Part shown: positions 26,001 to 34,286 of the stretch, in pieces
Layout of the letters: each line of letters opens with the position of its first letter
How positions within the stretch are numbered: position 1 is the first letter of the stretch
Source of the DNA: Joostella atrarenae
Lineage (GTDB): Bacteria; Bacteroidota; Bacteroidia; Flavobacteriales; Flavobacteriaceae
Direction of reading: 5' to 3'
Assembly (NCBI RefSeq): GCF_021764745.1
Contig: NZ_JAETXX010000005.1
Coordinates: 124,001-188,000 of the forward strand
DNA length: 64,000 nucleotides
Program-made: the position numbers and the translations under genes
Notes under the pieces: model-generated
Seen by the model: the letters and a program-made list of their open reading frames with translations, nothing else
Databases searched by the model: none
Told to the model about the DNA's origin: nothing

Positions 26001-26390
26001 AGTAATTGTTTCGTTATTGGCAAAGCGTTTTGCAGTTTCTTTAACGACTGCATATGCTTCAGGAAGGATTTCGTTAAGTGTTTTTTCGGTATTCTCGTAT
26101 ACCTTTTCTTTAAGCGCATCAATTTCAGTATAAATATCTTCATTCCTGTCGATATCGTTAGATGCTTCTGCTTCTGTTTTAAGCGCTTGTATTTTTTCTT
26201 CTAAAGACGCGCAAGATGCCTTTATTTTATCTTTAAACTCCTGTGTTTTAGAGCGTAGTTCGTCGTTGGAGAGTTGAGATAGTTTTTCTTCGAAAGATTT
26301 TATTTGGTCTACAATAGGTTGTAAGGCCTTTACATCTTTCTTCGCCTTATCTCCTACGAAAACTTTTAAAACTGAATTGAGTAAACTCAT
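23034..26390 (-). CDS. secA: Preprotein translocase ATPase SecA
   Basis: The 1118-residue product drives Sec export. The Walker A motif HTGEGKTL is at 193-200, about 90 residues later than in E. coli, owing to a charged helical insertion between about 55 and 110. [20 protein letters not shown], the [16 protein letters not shown] stretch, [11 protein letters not shown] and [11 protein letters not shown] follow in order. The tail ([19 protein letters not shown]... WVIVEE) lacks the CxCxSGxxxxxCHG zinc motif that binds SecB, as usual in Bacteroidetes. A TAATTTTG element on the minus strand at 26413-26420 is a possible promoter. It is transcribed alone. Confidence 0.97.
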   Translation of the reverse strand: [1118 protein letters not shown]

Positions 26391-26420
26391 GTCTGTATGT
26401 GTGTTTATATTTCAAAATTA

Positions 26421-26456
26421 AGCAAAAAAAAAGCCTCGACAGAGACTTTTTTGCTT
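26421..26456 (-). terminator. Terminator of the DUF2795 gene
   Basis: On the minus strand AAGTCTC pairs with GAGGCTT (one G-U) around a 4-base loop and runs into nine T residues. It lies just upstream of secA. Confidence 0.85.
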
Positions 26457-26475
26457 TATAATGTTAATGTGTTTG

Positions 26476-26697
26476 TTAATATTCATCCTCGTTCCAGAGG
26501 TAATCCTCTTCAGTTGGATAGTCCGGCCAAATCTCTTCAATGGATTCATACATATCACCTTCGTCTTCCATTGCTTGTAAGTTTTCTACAACTTCTAATG
26601 GAGCGCCAGTTCTAATAGCATAGTCAATTAATTCATCTTTTGTTGCTGGCCAAGGCGCATCGTCTAAATATGATGCTAATTCTAAAGTCCAATACAT
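26476..26697 (-). CDS. DUF2795 domain protein
   Basis: The 73-residue acidic protein starts MYWTLELASYLDDAPWPATKDELIDYAIRTGAP and contains LEVVENLQAMEDEG, the DUF2795 pattern of a small helical fold. Its C-terminal part (YESIEEIWPDYPTEEDYLWNEDEY) is rich in Trp, Tyr and acidic residues and is conserved in Flavobacteria. The function is unknown. It has its own terminator and is separated from secA, so a shared role is not indicated. Confidence 0.85.
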   Translation of the reverse strand: MYWTLELASYLDDAPWPATKDELIDYAIRTGAPLEVVENLQAMEDEGDMYESIEEIWPDYPTEEDYLWNEDEY

Positions 26698-26833
26698 CTG
26701 CTATTGATTTTTAATTTTGTGCAAAAATAAATTTTTATAGTAAAAAGTCAAGTAAAATTTATATTATTTACATATTATTTCTAAGAACGTAGTTTTTAGG
26801 GCGTTATATTGAATATAAATCAATAAATTGATG

Positions 26834-27418
26834 CTATTGATTCGATGTTTTCCTATTTGGAATCCATTTTACCTCATCTGCCTTCAAATCAGAAGTCAAC
26901 TTTCGTGCCAATACAAATAAATAGTCTGACAAACGATTTAGATAGTTAAGAACTAATACGTCAAAAGGTTCATTCTCATATAAATAAGTGGCTTTTCGTT
27001 CTGCTCTTCTACAGATAGTTCTCGCTATGTGACAATATGACACTGTTGTATGTCCTCCTGGAAGAACGAAATGTGTCATTGGCGGAAGTGAACCATCCAT
27101 TTTATCGATTTCATTTTCTAATAGTGAGATATCGTTAGCCGATATTACGGGGATATCTAAACGCTTTTTTCCATTCTTTAGGAACTCTTTTTCAGGAGGT
27201 GTTGCTAGAATAGCGCCAACTGTAAAGAGGCGGTCTTGAATTTCGATTAAAACAGATTTATAACTTTCTTCGATTTCTTGATCTCGAATAAGTCCAATCC
27301 ATGAGTTCAGCTCATCTACAGTTCCATATCCTTCAATACGAATATGGTGCTTAGGAACTCTCGTTCCTCCATACAATGCTGTAGTTCCTTTGTCTCCGGT
27401 CTTAGTGTAAATCTTCAA
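26834..27418 (-). CDS. Cob(I)yrinic acid a,c-diamide adenosyltransferase (PduO type)
   Basis: The 194-residue product has the PduO/MMAB ATP-binding start MKIYTKTGDKGTTALYGGTRVPKHH, the stretch GTVDELNSWIGLIRD and the C-terminal HIARTICRRAERKATYL with NYLNRLSDYLFVLAR, all signature elements. It adenosylates cob(I)alamin to make the coenzyme B12 used by enzymes such as methylmalonyl-CoA mutase. A 48-codon small membrane-protein gene ends 6 bases upstream of its ATG, so they are probably on one transcript. Confidence 0.93.
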   Translation of the reverse strand: MKIYTKTGDKGTTALYGGTRVPKHHIRIEGYGTVDELNSWIGLIRDQEIEESYKSVLIEIQDRLFTVGAILATPPEKEFLKNGKKRLDIPVISANDISLLENEIDKMDGSLPPMTHFVLPGGHTTVSYCHIARTICRRAERKATYLYENEPFDVLVLNYLNRLSDYLFVLARKLTSDLKADEVKWIPNRKTSNQ

Positions 27419-27424
27419 ATTATG

Positions 27425-27571
27425 TTATTTTATGTTTTTTTCTGAGGAAAACCGATCGCCAAATCGGTATGCTTTTCTTTGTTTCCTCTTTTTCATATTC
27501 CGTTTGTTGTTCAATAAAACGAAGATACAGAGGATAGCTAAAATAACAATCCAAATAATATGAGTTTCCAT
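27425..27571 (-). CDS. 48-residue single-helix membrane protein, unknown
   Basis: The frame runs from ATG at 27569-27571 to TAA at 27425-27427. The product begins METHIIWIVILAILCIFVLL, one membrane helix, followed by a very basic segment (NNKRNMKKRKQRKAYRFGDR) that predicts the C terminus in the cytoplasm. It ends 6 bases before the ATG of the PduO-type adenosyltransferase. Such tight spacing and the classic small-membrane-protein layout support a real gene. I do not recognise a family. Confidence 0.6.
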   Translation of the reverse strand: METHIIWIVILAILCIFVLLNNKRNMKKRKQRKAYRFGDRFSSEKNIK

Positions 27572-27675
27572 ATTAAATTACTTTTAACTTCAAAAGGTAG
27601 TTAAACGATATTATATTCGAAAAACTAACTCTAATTTACTCGTTGGATTTTCCAACTAATATATAAAATAACAAA

Positions 27676-28164
27676 TTATATCCGAATACAAAAATCTTCT
27701 TTTGCTTGTCCGTTTTTAATGAATAAAAAACCAATATTATAAAAATCGATGGATACATCAAACGCAGCTTTTGCTTTTAATTGTTGCCAACGGTTTTTAG
27801 CCTCGAAACTGTTGTTTATATGATCTATTATAAAAAATGAAAATTCGTTCTTAGCATCTAGAATATCTTCAAGAGAACTGTTTTTTAATGAAAAATAGGT
27901 TGTTTTGTTACTGCTGAAGGCATTTTCGTGTTCAGAAGAAAAAGAGCTGTTATTGAAATATGTCAACGCTCTATTGATGATTTTTTCTTTCCTAGGATCG
28001 AATGAAACTTCCTTTTTCCAATTTTCAAGCAGCATATTTGTCGTTAAATCTGACTTTTTATAAAGTGCTTTTGTAGCCAAGCAATACACAAAAGGGGAGT
28101 GCACCCCGTGTTGATTGGTCGATTGAAATAAATATTTTATGTATGATAATCTTAAGTACAACAA
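27676..28164 (-). CDS. Degenerate SAM-methyltransferase-like protein
   Basis: The 162-residue product opens with YLFQSTNQHGVHSPFVYCLATKALY, the N-terminal hallmark of a flavobacterial class I SAM methyltransferase family normally near 230-250 residues, and closes with FYNIGFLFIKNGQAKEDFCIRI, its usual end. Between them the family's SAM motif (an ILEIGTxxG-type stretch) and much of the Rossmann core are missing: only about 70 residues link the RINRLIRYF-like helix (IINRALTYF) to the FIIDH strand. The frame is intact, so this is a shortened protein and probably not active as a methyltransferase. It could be decaying or could have a non-catalytic role. Confidence 0.6.
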   Translation of the reverse strand: MLYLRLSYIKYLFQSTNQHGVHSPFVYCLATKALYKKSDLTTNMLLENWKKEVSFDPRKEKIINRALTYFNNSSFSSEHENAFSSNKTTYFSLKNSSLEDILDAKNEFSFFIIDHINNSFEAKNRWQQLKAKAAFDVSIDFYNIGFLFIKNGQAKEDFCIRI

Positions 28165-28245
28165 TTTTAAGGTTGAAAATAGCTATTATGTTTAATCTAA
28201 ATTGTTATTTCTAAAGGAACAACTTCTATGCTTTTATGCAAACTA

Positions 28246-30111
28246 TTATTCTTCCATTTTCATGGAAAGCTCAAACCAAGCTTCTGTTTTGTCTTCGAGC
28301 TCTTGAATTATTTCCTGTAGTTTAATCGACTGCTTATCGATCTCTTCACCTTCTAATTCTCCTGAAGCGAATACATTTTCAGCTTCTTTTTTCTTCTCTT
28401 CAAGCTTCTTTATATCACGCTCCAGTTTTTTAAACTCCTTCTGTTCTTCATAGCTTAAAGTAGCATTGCTATCTTTTTTCCATGCTTTTTTAGAAGTATC
28501 TTCAGTTACAACTTTAGTCTCTTTTTGAGGTTCACTACTGTCATAAGCTCTATAATCGGTATAATTACCAGGAAAGTCTTCGACAATACCAGCTCCTTTA
28601 AAAATGAATAAATGATCTACAATCTTATCCATAAAATAACGGTCGTGAGAAACAACCAACAGGCAACCAGGGAAATCTAACAGAAAATCTTCTAGTACAT
28701 TTAAGGTTACAATGTCTAAGTCGTTTGTAGGCTCATCGAGAATTAAGAAGTTGGGATTCTGAATAAGAACCGTACATAAATACAAACGCTTTAATTCTCC
28801 ACCACTTAATTTTTCTACAAAATCGTACTGCTTCTTTCTGTCGAATAAAAAGCGTTCTAAAAGTTGTGCAGCAGAGATTTGTCGTCCTTTTGTGAGCGGA
28901 ATGTACTCTCCATACTCTTTTATAATATCTATAACTTTTTGCTCAGGCTTAGGATTAATACCACTTTGGGTGTAATATCCAAACTTTATAGTTTCTCCTA
29001 CAATAACTTTCCCTCCGTCTGGTTCTATTCTTCCAGTAAGGATATTTAAAAAAGTAGATTTTCCAGTACCATTTTTACCGATAATACCAATACGTTCTCC
29101 TTTTTGGAAGTTATATTCGAATTTATCGAGGATACTTTTATTCTGAAAGCTTTTAGATACTTTATGGAACTCTACAATCTTACTCCCCAAGCGCTCCATA
29201 TTAATCTCCAATTGGATTTTATGGTCTTGTCTACGTTGGCTAGCTTTTTCTTTGATTTTATAGAAATCATCAATTCTAGACTTAGATTTTGTAGTACGTG
29301 CTTTTGGTTGTCTACGCATCCAGTCTAGTTCTTTTGTAAATAAATTCTTTGCTTTATCTACAGAAGCCTTTTCTGCTTGTATTCTCGCTTCCTTTTTCTC
29401 TAAATAGTAAGAATAATTCCCTTTATACTGATATATTTTACCGTGGTCTAATTCTACAATTTCATTACAAACACGCTCAAGAAAATAACGGTCGTGAGTA
29501 ACCATAAAAAGAGTAATGTTTTCTTTAGCAAAATACTGCTCCAACCATTCAATCATTTCTAAATCCAAATGGTTAGTAGGCTCATCGAGAATTAATAAAT
29601 CAGGAGAATTTAATAATATCGTAGCTAGTGCTAAACGCTTTTTTTGTCCTCCAGAAAGATTACTTACTTTTTTATCGAGATCGTCTAATTTTAGTTGAAA
29701 TAAAATCTGCTTGTATTGCGTTTCAAAATCCCAAGCATTTTTAATATCCATTTGCTCGAATGCCTTTTGATACGTTTCTGTATCGTCTAGGTTTTCTAAT
29801 GCTTTTTCGTAATAGTGAATTGTTTTTAAAACATCATTATCAGAAGCAAAAATAGTTTCTTCGATTGTTAGGTTTGGATCTAAATCTGGCTCCTGAGAAA
29901 GGAAAGATATCTTAATACCATTTCTAGAAACTACTTGTCCGTCATCGGGAGCATCGTTTCCAGTTATAATATTCAATAAAGAAGTTTTTCCAGAACCATT
30001 TTTAGCAATGAATGCTATTTTTTGGTCCTTATTTATTCCGAAAGAAACATCTTTAAATAAAACTCTCTCTCCGAACGATTTTGCTATATTTTCTACTGAT
30101 AAGTAATTCAC
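28246..30111 (-). CDS. ABC-F family ATPase (Uup-like)
   Basis: The 621-residue soluble protein has two ABC ATPase domains and no membrane segments. The first has Walker A AKNGSGKTS near 37-45, LSGGQKKRLAL and LLILDEPTNHLDL; the second has GKNGTGKST near 343-351, LSGGELKRLYL and FLILDEPTNDLDI. The linker with RRQPKARTTKSKSRIDDFY and a C-terminal charged coiled coil (about 545-621) match Uup. ABC-F proteins act on the ribosome, resolving stalled translation. It is transcribed alone. Confidence 0.93.
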   Translation of the reverse strand: MNYLSVENIAKSFGERVLFKDVSFGINKDQKIAFIAKNGSGKTSLLNIITGNDAPDDGQVVSRNGIKISFLSQEPDLDPNLTIEETIFASDNDVLKTIHYYEKALENLDDTETYQKAFEQMDIKNAWDFETQYKQILFQLKLDDLDKKVSNLSGGQKKRLALATILLNSPDLLILDEPTNHLDLEMIEWLEQYFAKENITLFMVTHDRYFLERVCNEIVELDHGKIYQYKGNYSYYLEKKEARIQAEKASVDKAKNLFTKELDWMRRQPKARTTKSKSRIDDFYKIKEKASQRRQDHKIQLEINMERLGSKIVEFHKVSKSFQNKSILDKFEYNFQKGERIGIIGKNGTGKSTFLNILTGRIEPDGGKVIVGETIKFGYYTQSGINPKPEQKVIDIIKEYGEYIPLTKGRQISAAQLLERFLFDRKKQYDFVEKLSGGELKRLYLCTVLIQNPNFLILDEPTNDLDIVTLNVLEDFLLDFPGCLLVVSHDRYFMDKIVDHLFIFKGAGIVEDFPGNYTDYRAYDSSEPQKETKVVTEDTSKKAWKKDSNATLSYEEQKEFKKLERDIKKLEEKKKEAENVFASGELEGEEIDKQSIKLQEIIQELEDKTEAWFELSMKMEE

Positions 30112-30201
30112 TAAAACATTTTTTGCAAATTAACGCAATTTAGATTTGTGAAGCGATAAAAATAGAAGGAACTAAAAAATAATAATTATGGAGTAGCTTT
30201 T

Positions 30202-31089
30202 CTAATTAGTAACGCTTAAAGGAAGGAAACTTTCTTTTTCTCTTTTTATAAAAGTAGCCAGTTTAGTAGGTGTTTTACTAGTTAGTTTTTTATGCCAATT
30301 ACTAATTTTTGGTTCTTTTTGAAATCGTGGTAAGAAATGAAGCAGAAGCATAACAATTATAAACTCACTAGGAATCCCTTCTTTCCTTTTTACAAAATAG
30401 AACTTAATAGGGTTTACGCTATTATATAATATCGGAATTCCAGCCTCTTCGTCGATCAGTTTTGTTACCTCATAGAAATTAAGATTTTCAGAACCTGTAA
30501 TTTCTAGCGCTTGGTTTTTATAAACTGAAAAATCATTGATTAAAACCGCAGCAGCTTCTCCAATATTTTTTACATCTATCCAATTAAATTTGGCTTTTCC
30601 CGAAGGAAGGGTAATTTTTTGTTTTGATTTTATTTCTGATAAAAGGGTAGTGGTAAGGTTTTGCATGAAATAACTTGGACGAATAAAGATAAACTCAAAG
30701 TCTAAATTCTTTATCAATATTTCAATTTTATGATGTGGTATTGCCTTACTTCTTTCTACGCCTTGAACAGATAGAAATACTATTTTAGTGATGTTAGCCT
30801 TTTTTGCGGCTTCTAACAGGGGTTTAAAATATTTGTTTACTTCTGATATCTCTGGCGGGCGCAATAAAAATAGAATGTCTACAGCATGAAGTGCTTTGGT
30901 AAAAGTACTTTTATCTTTAAAATCGAATGTTCTGTAGCTTATGTCTTGAGAAGTAGCAAAGGTAGTTTTTGCTTTAGATATATCTCTTACAGCCGCAATT
31001 ATACGACTATTGTTTTCTAATGTATTTAGGTAGTAAATTACTTCCTTGCCAATGTTTCCAGTAGCTCCTGTTATAAGTATATTTTTCAT
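30202..31089 (-). CDS. NmrA-like NAD(P)-binding protein
   Basis: The 295-residue product starts with ITGATGNIGKEVIYYL (GxxGxxG NAD(P) motif), followed by RIIAAVRD, VDILFLLRPPE and KIVFLSVQGVERSK, the pattern of the NmrA/atypical SDR group. No Tyr-x-x-x-Lys active site is evident; the equivalent region is FIRPSYFMQNL. Members act as redox sensors or quinone/NAD(P)H oxidoreductases (as QorB). The substrate is unknown. Confidence 0.85.
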   Translation of the reverse strand: MKNILITGATGNIGKEVIYYLNTLENNSRIIAAVRDISKAKTTFATSQDISYRTFDFKDKSTFTKALHAVDILFLLRPPEISEVNKYFKPLLEAAKKANITKIVFLSVQGVERSKAIPHHKIEILIKNLDFEFIFIRPSYFMQNLTTTLLSEIKSKQKITLPSGKAKFNWIDVKNIGEAAAVLINDFSVYKNQALEITGSENLNFYEVTKLIDEEAGIPILYNSVNPIKFYFVKRKEGIPSEFIIVMLLLHFLPRFQKEPKISNWHKKLTSKTPTKLATFIKREKESFLPLSVTN

Positions 31090-31151
31090 TTGTTACAAGA
31101 AAGTGAAATGTGAGATTAATAGCCTTTTAAGGACTATAAATTTAAGGAGAT

Positions 31152-31580
31152 TTAGTTTTTATTACAAATTCCTACAGCCCATTTGTTTTGTAAATGACCA
31201 AATTTTTTAACCTCTTTACGCAGCAAGCTTAAAAACTCTTTACCTTGCCCGTGGCTTAGCTCTAACTTTTCACAGTAGTGAAGTAAAGCTACAGTTGTTT
31301 TTTCTAGTGAAGATACAGACTCTAATTTGATGGATGGATCTGCAGAAGCTTCAGCCATTGCTATTTTTGGGGCCAATCCCAAAGATGCCATTACCAATTT
31401 GTCAGAAAACTGATCCGCAATAATTTTAGAAGAATGAAGTTCTAATATAGACTTATCTCCTCTTATATATTCTACAACTTGCCTACTTAACTTAAAGATA
31501 TAGAGCGCCTTTTTGTAAACCGGTAATTTGGTTACATTGCGCCTCCTATAGCTATAGCGTGAATAATTCTTTTTCATCAT
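31152..31580 (-). CDS. Four-helix-bundle protein (S23/Avd-like)
   Basis: The 142-residue basic, helical protein begins with a Lys/Arg/Tyr-rich tail (KKNYSRYSYRRRNVTK) and then LPVYKKALYIFKLSRQVVEYI, the pattern that opens the small four-helix-bundle proteins related to 23S-rRNA intervening-sequence protein and Avd. Three more amphipathic helices follow. The match is by pattern only. No diversity-generating retroelement or rRNA lies nearby. It diverges from an Lrp-type regulator gene with about 110 bases between, and the first Met of the pair could also be the second codon. Confidence 0.5.
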   Translation of the reverse strand: MMKKNYSRYSYRRRNVTKLPVYKKALYIFKLSRQVVEYIRGDKSILELHSSKIIADQFSDKLVMASLGLAPKIAMAEASADPSIKLESVSSLEKTTVALLHYCEKLELSHGQGKEFLSLLRKEVKKFGHLQNKWAVGICNKN

Positions 31581-31691
31581 TGCAACTTTATTACAAAATT
31601 ACTCCGTAAATCAAAAAGTATTATTTCGAATTTAAAGTAAAATACGTATTTTGCAATAAAATCAAAGGTATTAATAGTAATTTCATTTAAA

Positions 31692-32135
31692 ATGAAAATA
31701 GACGAGCTTAACTGGGCGATTTTAAGGCTTTTGCAGCAAAATGCACGCTTTACAAATGCAGAGATTGGAAGACAAATAGGACTCTCTTCTCCAGCCGTTG
31801 CAGAACGCATAAAAAAATTAGAAGACCTTGGAGTAATAGGTGGATACAGAGCAGAAGTAAATCATATAGAAACGGGATATCAGCTAAAAGCCTTTGTAAC
31901 ATTAAGAGCTTTTATGGGGAAGTTAAAACCGTTTTTAGAGAAAGTAAAAGAATTTAAGGAAGTCTTAAATTGCTATAGAATTACAGGAAACGAAAATTTA
32001 GTGATGGAAGTAGTGTTGTATGACCAATTTCATTTAGAAGAATTTATAGATAAGCTCATTACCTATGGAGAAGTGAGAACCTCTATAGTTTTATCAAATG
32101 TAGTAGAAAATCAACCTATAGGAAGAAATAGATAG
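31692..32135 (+). CDS. Lrp/AsnC-family transcriptional regulator
   Basis: The 147-residue product has the AsnC-type helix-turn-helix (residues 3-60; LNWAILRLLQQNARFTNAEIGRQIGLSSPAVAERIKKLED) and the RAM ligand-binding domain (about 65-142; AFVTLRAFMGKL, CYRITGNENLVMEVVLYD). Such regulators form octamers and respond to amino acids. It diverges from the four-helix-bundle gene and converges with the DUF1543 gene, 15 bases from its stop. Target genes cannot be read from the window. Confidence 0.92.
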   Translation: MKIDELNWAILRLLQQNARFTNAEIGRQIGLSSPAVAERIKKLEDLGVIGGYRAEVNHIETGYQLKAFVTLRAFMGKLKPFLEKVKEFKEVLNCYRITGNENLVMEVVLYDQFHLEEFIDKLITYGEVRTSIVLSNVVENQPIGRNR

Positions 32136-32150
32136 CCAAAAAAATATGCG

Positions 32151-32711
32151 CTATAAACTCGCAATTTTCACGTATCCAATATGTAGTTGGTCCTCGTTTA
32201 ATTGTGGTGCTTCGGTATATTTTAATTGATACTTTTCCTTGAAAATAGCAGGCAGCATTTCTTCTATATTATAAATGTCGTCTACATCAATTCCATATTT
32301 ATCATCAATATGAGATTCTGCACCTTTAAATCCGCAGTGTTTATAAAAGGTAGTTTGTTTAGACTCCTTAATAGCAGCAGTTTTTGTTTTAGCTACTGAT
32401 ACTATTTTATAATGATATTCTTCAAACTCATTTTCCTTATAGCCTCCAAGATTAATAAAGAATAATTGGACATCATTCTTTACTAAATCTTTTTTTTCTT
32501 CTACAGTAATATTAAAATTCCCTACTGTAGTGACTTCTCGCCAAGCGTCAATATGAATTTGTCCTTTTGCTTCTGGCCAAAATGCTTTCATGTGAGGAAT
32601 TAAGTCTTTCAAAGAAGTTCCTATTCCAAAAAAAATATCATGTTGCTCTGTAAATCTACCTTCGGGTTTACAGCCTAACATCACCATAAAAAGTTTTAAT
32701 TCTGAAGTCAT
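32151..32711 (-). CDS. DUF1543 domain protein
   Basis: The 186-residue product opens KLFMVMLGCKPEGRFTEQHDIFFGIG, the DUF1543 signature (LGxxxxGxxxE.HD..F), with HIDAWREVTTV shortly after. A related second half, QLFFINLGGYKENEFEEYHYKIVSVA, looks like a repeat of the same motif, which agrees with the two-copy arrangement seen in longer members. The function is unknown. It is predicted to be cytoplasmic. Confidence 0.8.
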   Translation of the reverse strand: MTSELKLFMVMLGCKPEGRFTEQHDIFFGIGTSLKDLIPHMKAFWPEAKGQIHIDAWREVTTVGNFNITVEEKKDLVKNDVQLFFINLGGYKENEFEEYHYKIVSVAKTKTAAIKESKQTTFYKHCGFKGAESHIDDKYGIDVDDIYNIEEMLPAIFKEKYQLKYTEAPQLNEDQLHIGYVKIASL

Positions 32712-32881
32712 TTAAGAAGTCTTAATATTGAGGTCAAAGATATATTTTTTACTAGAGAATTAGAATAGAGTTACAGCTATTCTTAGTGTTTTAATATTTT
32801 TTTAATTAGATTACTCAAACTCTATTAATTTCAATAAATTTATAAACAAATTTTGGCTAGATTTTTGATAGATTTAGATTT

Positions 32882-34267
32882 ATGAGAAAAATATTATTAC
32901 TTCTTTTATTAAGCACTATAGGATTTGCTCAAGAGAAAGAGATAACCTTAGGAGTTGTTCAAGATTCCCTTAAAATAAATAATACAAAAGACACATATGC
33001 AGTCTACCTTCCTTCTAATTATGATAAGGAAAAGGAGTGGCCAGTAATTATGTTATTTGATCCCTCTGGAAGGGGAAAAGTTGCAGTTGAAAATTTTGTA
33101 GAAGCTGCAGATAAGTACGGTTATATAATAGCTGGATCTAATGGGGTTGAAAATACTACATATCAAGAAAGTCTTGGTGATGCAAGAGTTTTTTATAGTG
33201 AAGTTTTAAGACGTTTTAATATTGATGAGAGTAAAATTTATCTAGGAGGCTTTTCCGGCGGCGCTAGGTTAGCAGTTTCTGTTGCTGTCATTGCTAAAAA
33301 GATAAAAGGAGTGATTGCCTGTGGCGGTTCTTTTGCAAGTGTAGATGCATATACTCCTAAAAAGAATAGTTTTTTATATGTTGGAATAGTTGGGGATGAG
33401 GATTTTAATTATAGAGAAATGAAAAACTCACATTCTTACCTTACTAGATTAAAATTCGATCCAGATCTTCTTTTATTTTCGGGGGAACATGTATGGCCTC
33501 CTAAAGAATATATTACCAAAGGGGTTAGGTTACTAACTTTAAAATCAATGACTCGTAATATTATTCCTAAAGACCAAAATAGAATAAAAGAATTTTATGC
33601 TGAAGATTTAGAATTTAACGATAAGTTGGTTGGCAAATTGGAATTGCTCCGTGCGTATAACGATTTGGATGAAATGATGGAGAATTATCGTTTTTATTTT
33701 GATGATGATACTATGAAAGAGCGTCAAAAAGAAATCAGAAAAAATAAAATATATAGAACTCAACGTAATAATGAATATGAAGTAGATGAAATTGAGTCTA
33801 ATTTTTATGTGGATTACTTAACATATTTACCAAAAGATATTGCTGCTGGAGACTTAGGTTCTTTAATTTATTGGGAAGATGAGTTGAAATCAATTAATAA
33901 AGATTTTATAAATAGCTCAAGTGAAGCAAAGCGAAAAATGGGGAAGAGAGTTCTTAATTTTTTGAGTGTGCTGCCAAATGAGTTGTCGTCTTCATATAAC
34001 GAGACCGAAGCACTTGATAACCTCTTGTATATTAATATATTTGAAACACTTGTTAATCCAAAAGCATATGATGCCTATCTCTCTGTTCTAAAATATACTG
34101 TGAAACGAGGGGATTATGGAGTCGCATTATATTATCTTGAAAAGATGTTAGATAATGGGTTTACAGATACTGATAAATTGAACACCCAACAAGGAATTAC
34201 ACTTTTAAGAATTCAGCCAGAATATAATGACTTGCTAGAAGCATATGGTTTAGAAGCTATGTACTAA
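32882..34267 (+). CDS. Exported esterase-like protein with helical C-terminal domain
   Basis: The 461-residue product has a signal peptide (1-17, TIGFAQ). Residues 30-215 look like an alpha/beta hydrolase: YAVYLPSNYDKEKEWPVIMLFDPSG, then the nucleophile elbow GGFSGGAR (GxSxG) and GGSFAS. From about 230 to the end the protein is helical and charged, with a possible TPR-like pattern (YLEKMLDNGFTDTDKLNTQ near the end). The hydrolase substrate is unknown. Catalytic Asp and His cannot be assigned with confidence, although HVWPPKE is a candidate His site. A strong terminator follows. Confidence 0.65.
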   Translation: MRKILLLLLLSTIGFAQEKEITLGVVQDSLKINNTKDTYAVYLPSNYDKEKEWPVIMLFDPSGRGKVAVENFVEAADKYGYIIAGSNGVENTTYQESLGDARVFYSEVLRRFNIDESKIYLGGFSGGARLAVSVAVIAKKIKGVIACGGSFASVDAYTPKKNSFLYVGIVGDEDFNYREMKNSHSYLTRLKFDPDLLLFSGEHVWPPKEYITKGVRLLTLKSMTRNIIPKDQNRIKEFYAEDLEFNDKLVGKLELLRAYNDLDEMMENYRFYFDDDTMKERQKEIRKNKIYRTQRNNEYEVDEIESNFYVDYLTYLPKDIAAGDLGSLIYWEDELKSINKDFINSSSEAKRKMGKRVLNFLSVLPNELSSSYNETEALDNLLYINIFETLVNPKAYDAYLSVLKYTVKRGDYGVALYYLEKMLDNGFTDTDKLNTQQGITLLRIQPEYNDLLEAYGLEAMY

Positions 34268-34286
34268 CTATTTATCATAATATAAA

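Noticed and set aside
31152-31580. Diversity-generating retroelement (Avd-like protein)
   Set aside because: No reverse transcriptase, template repeat or variable repeat is present within the window.
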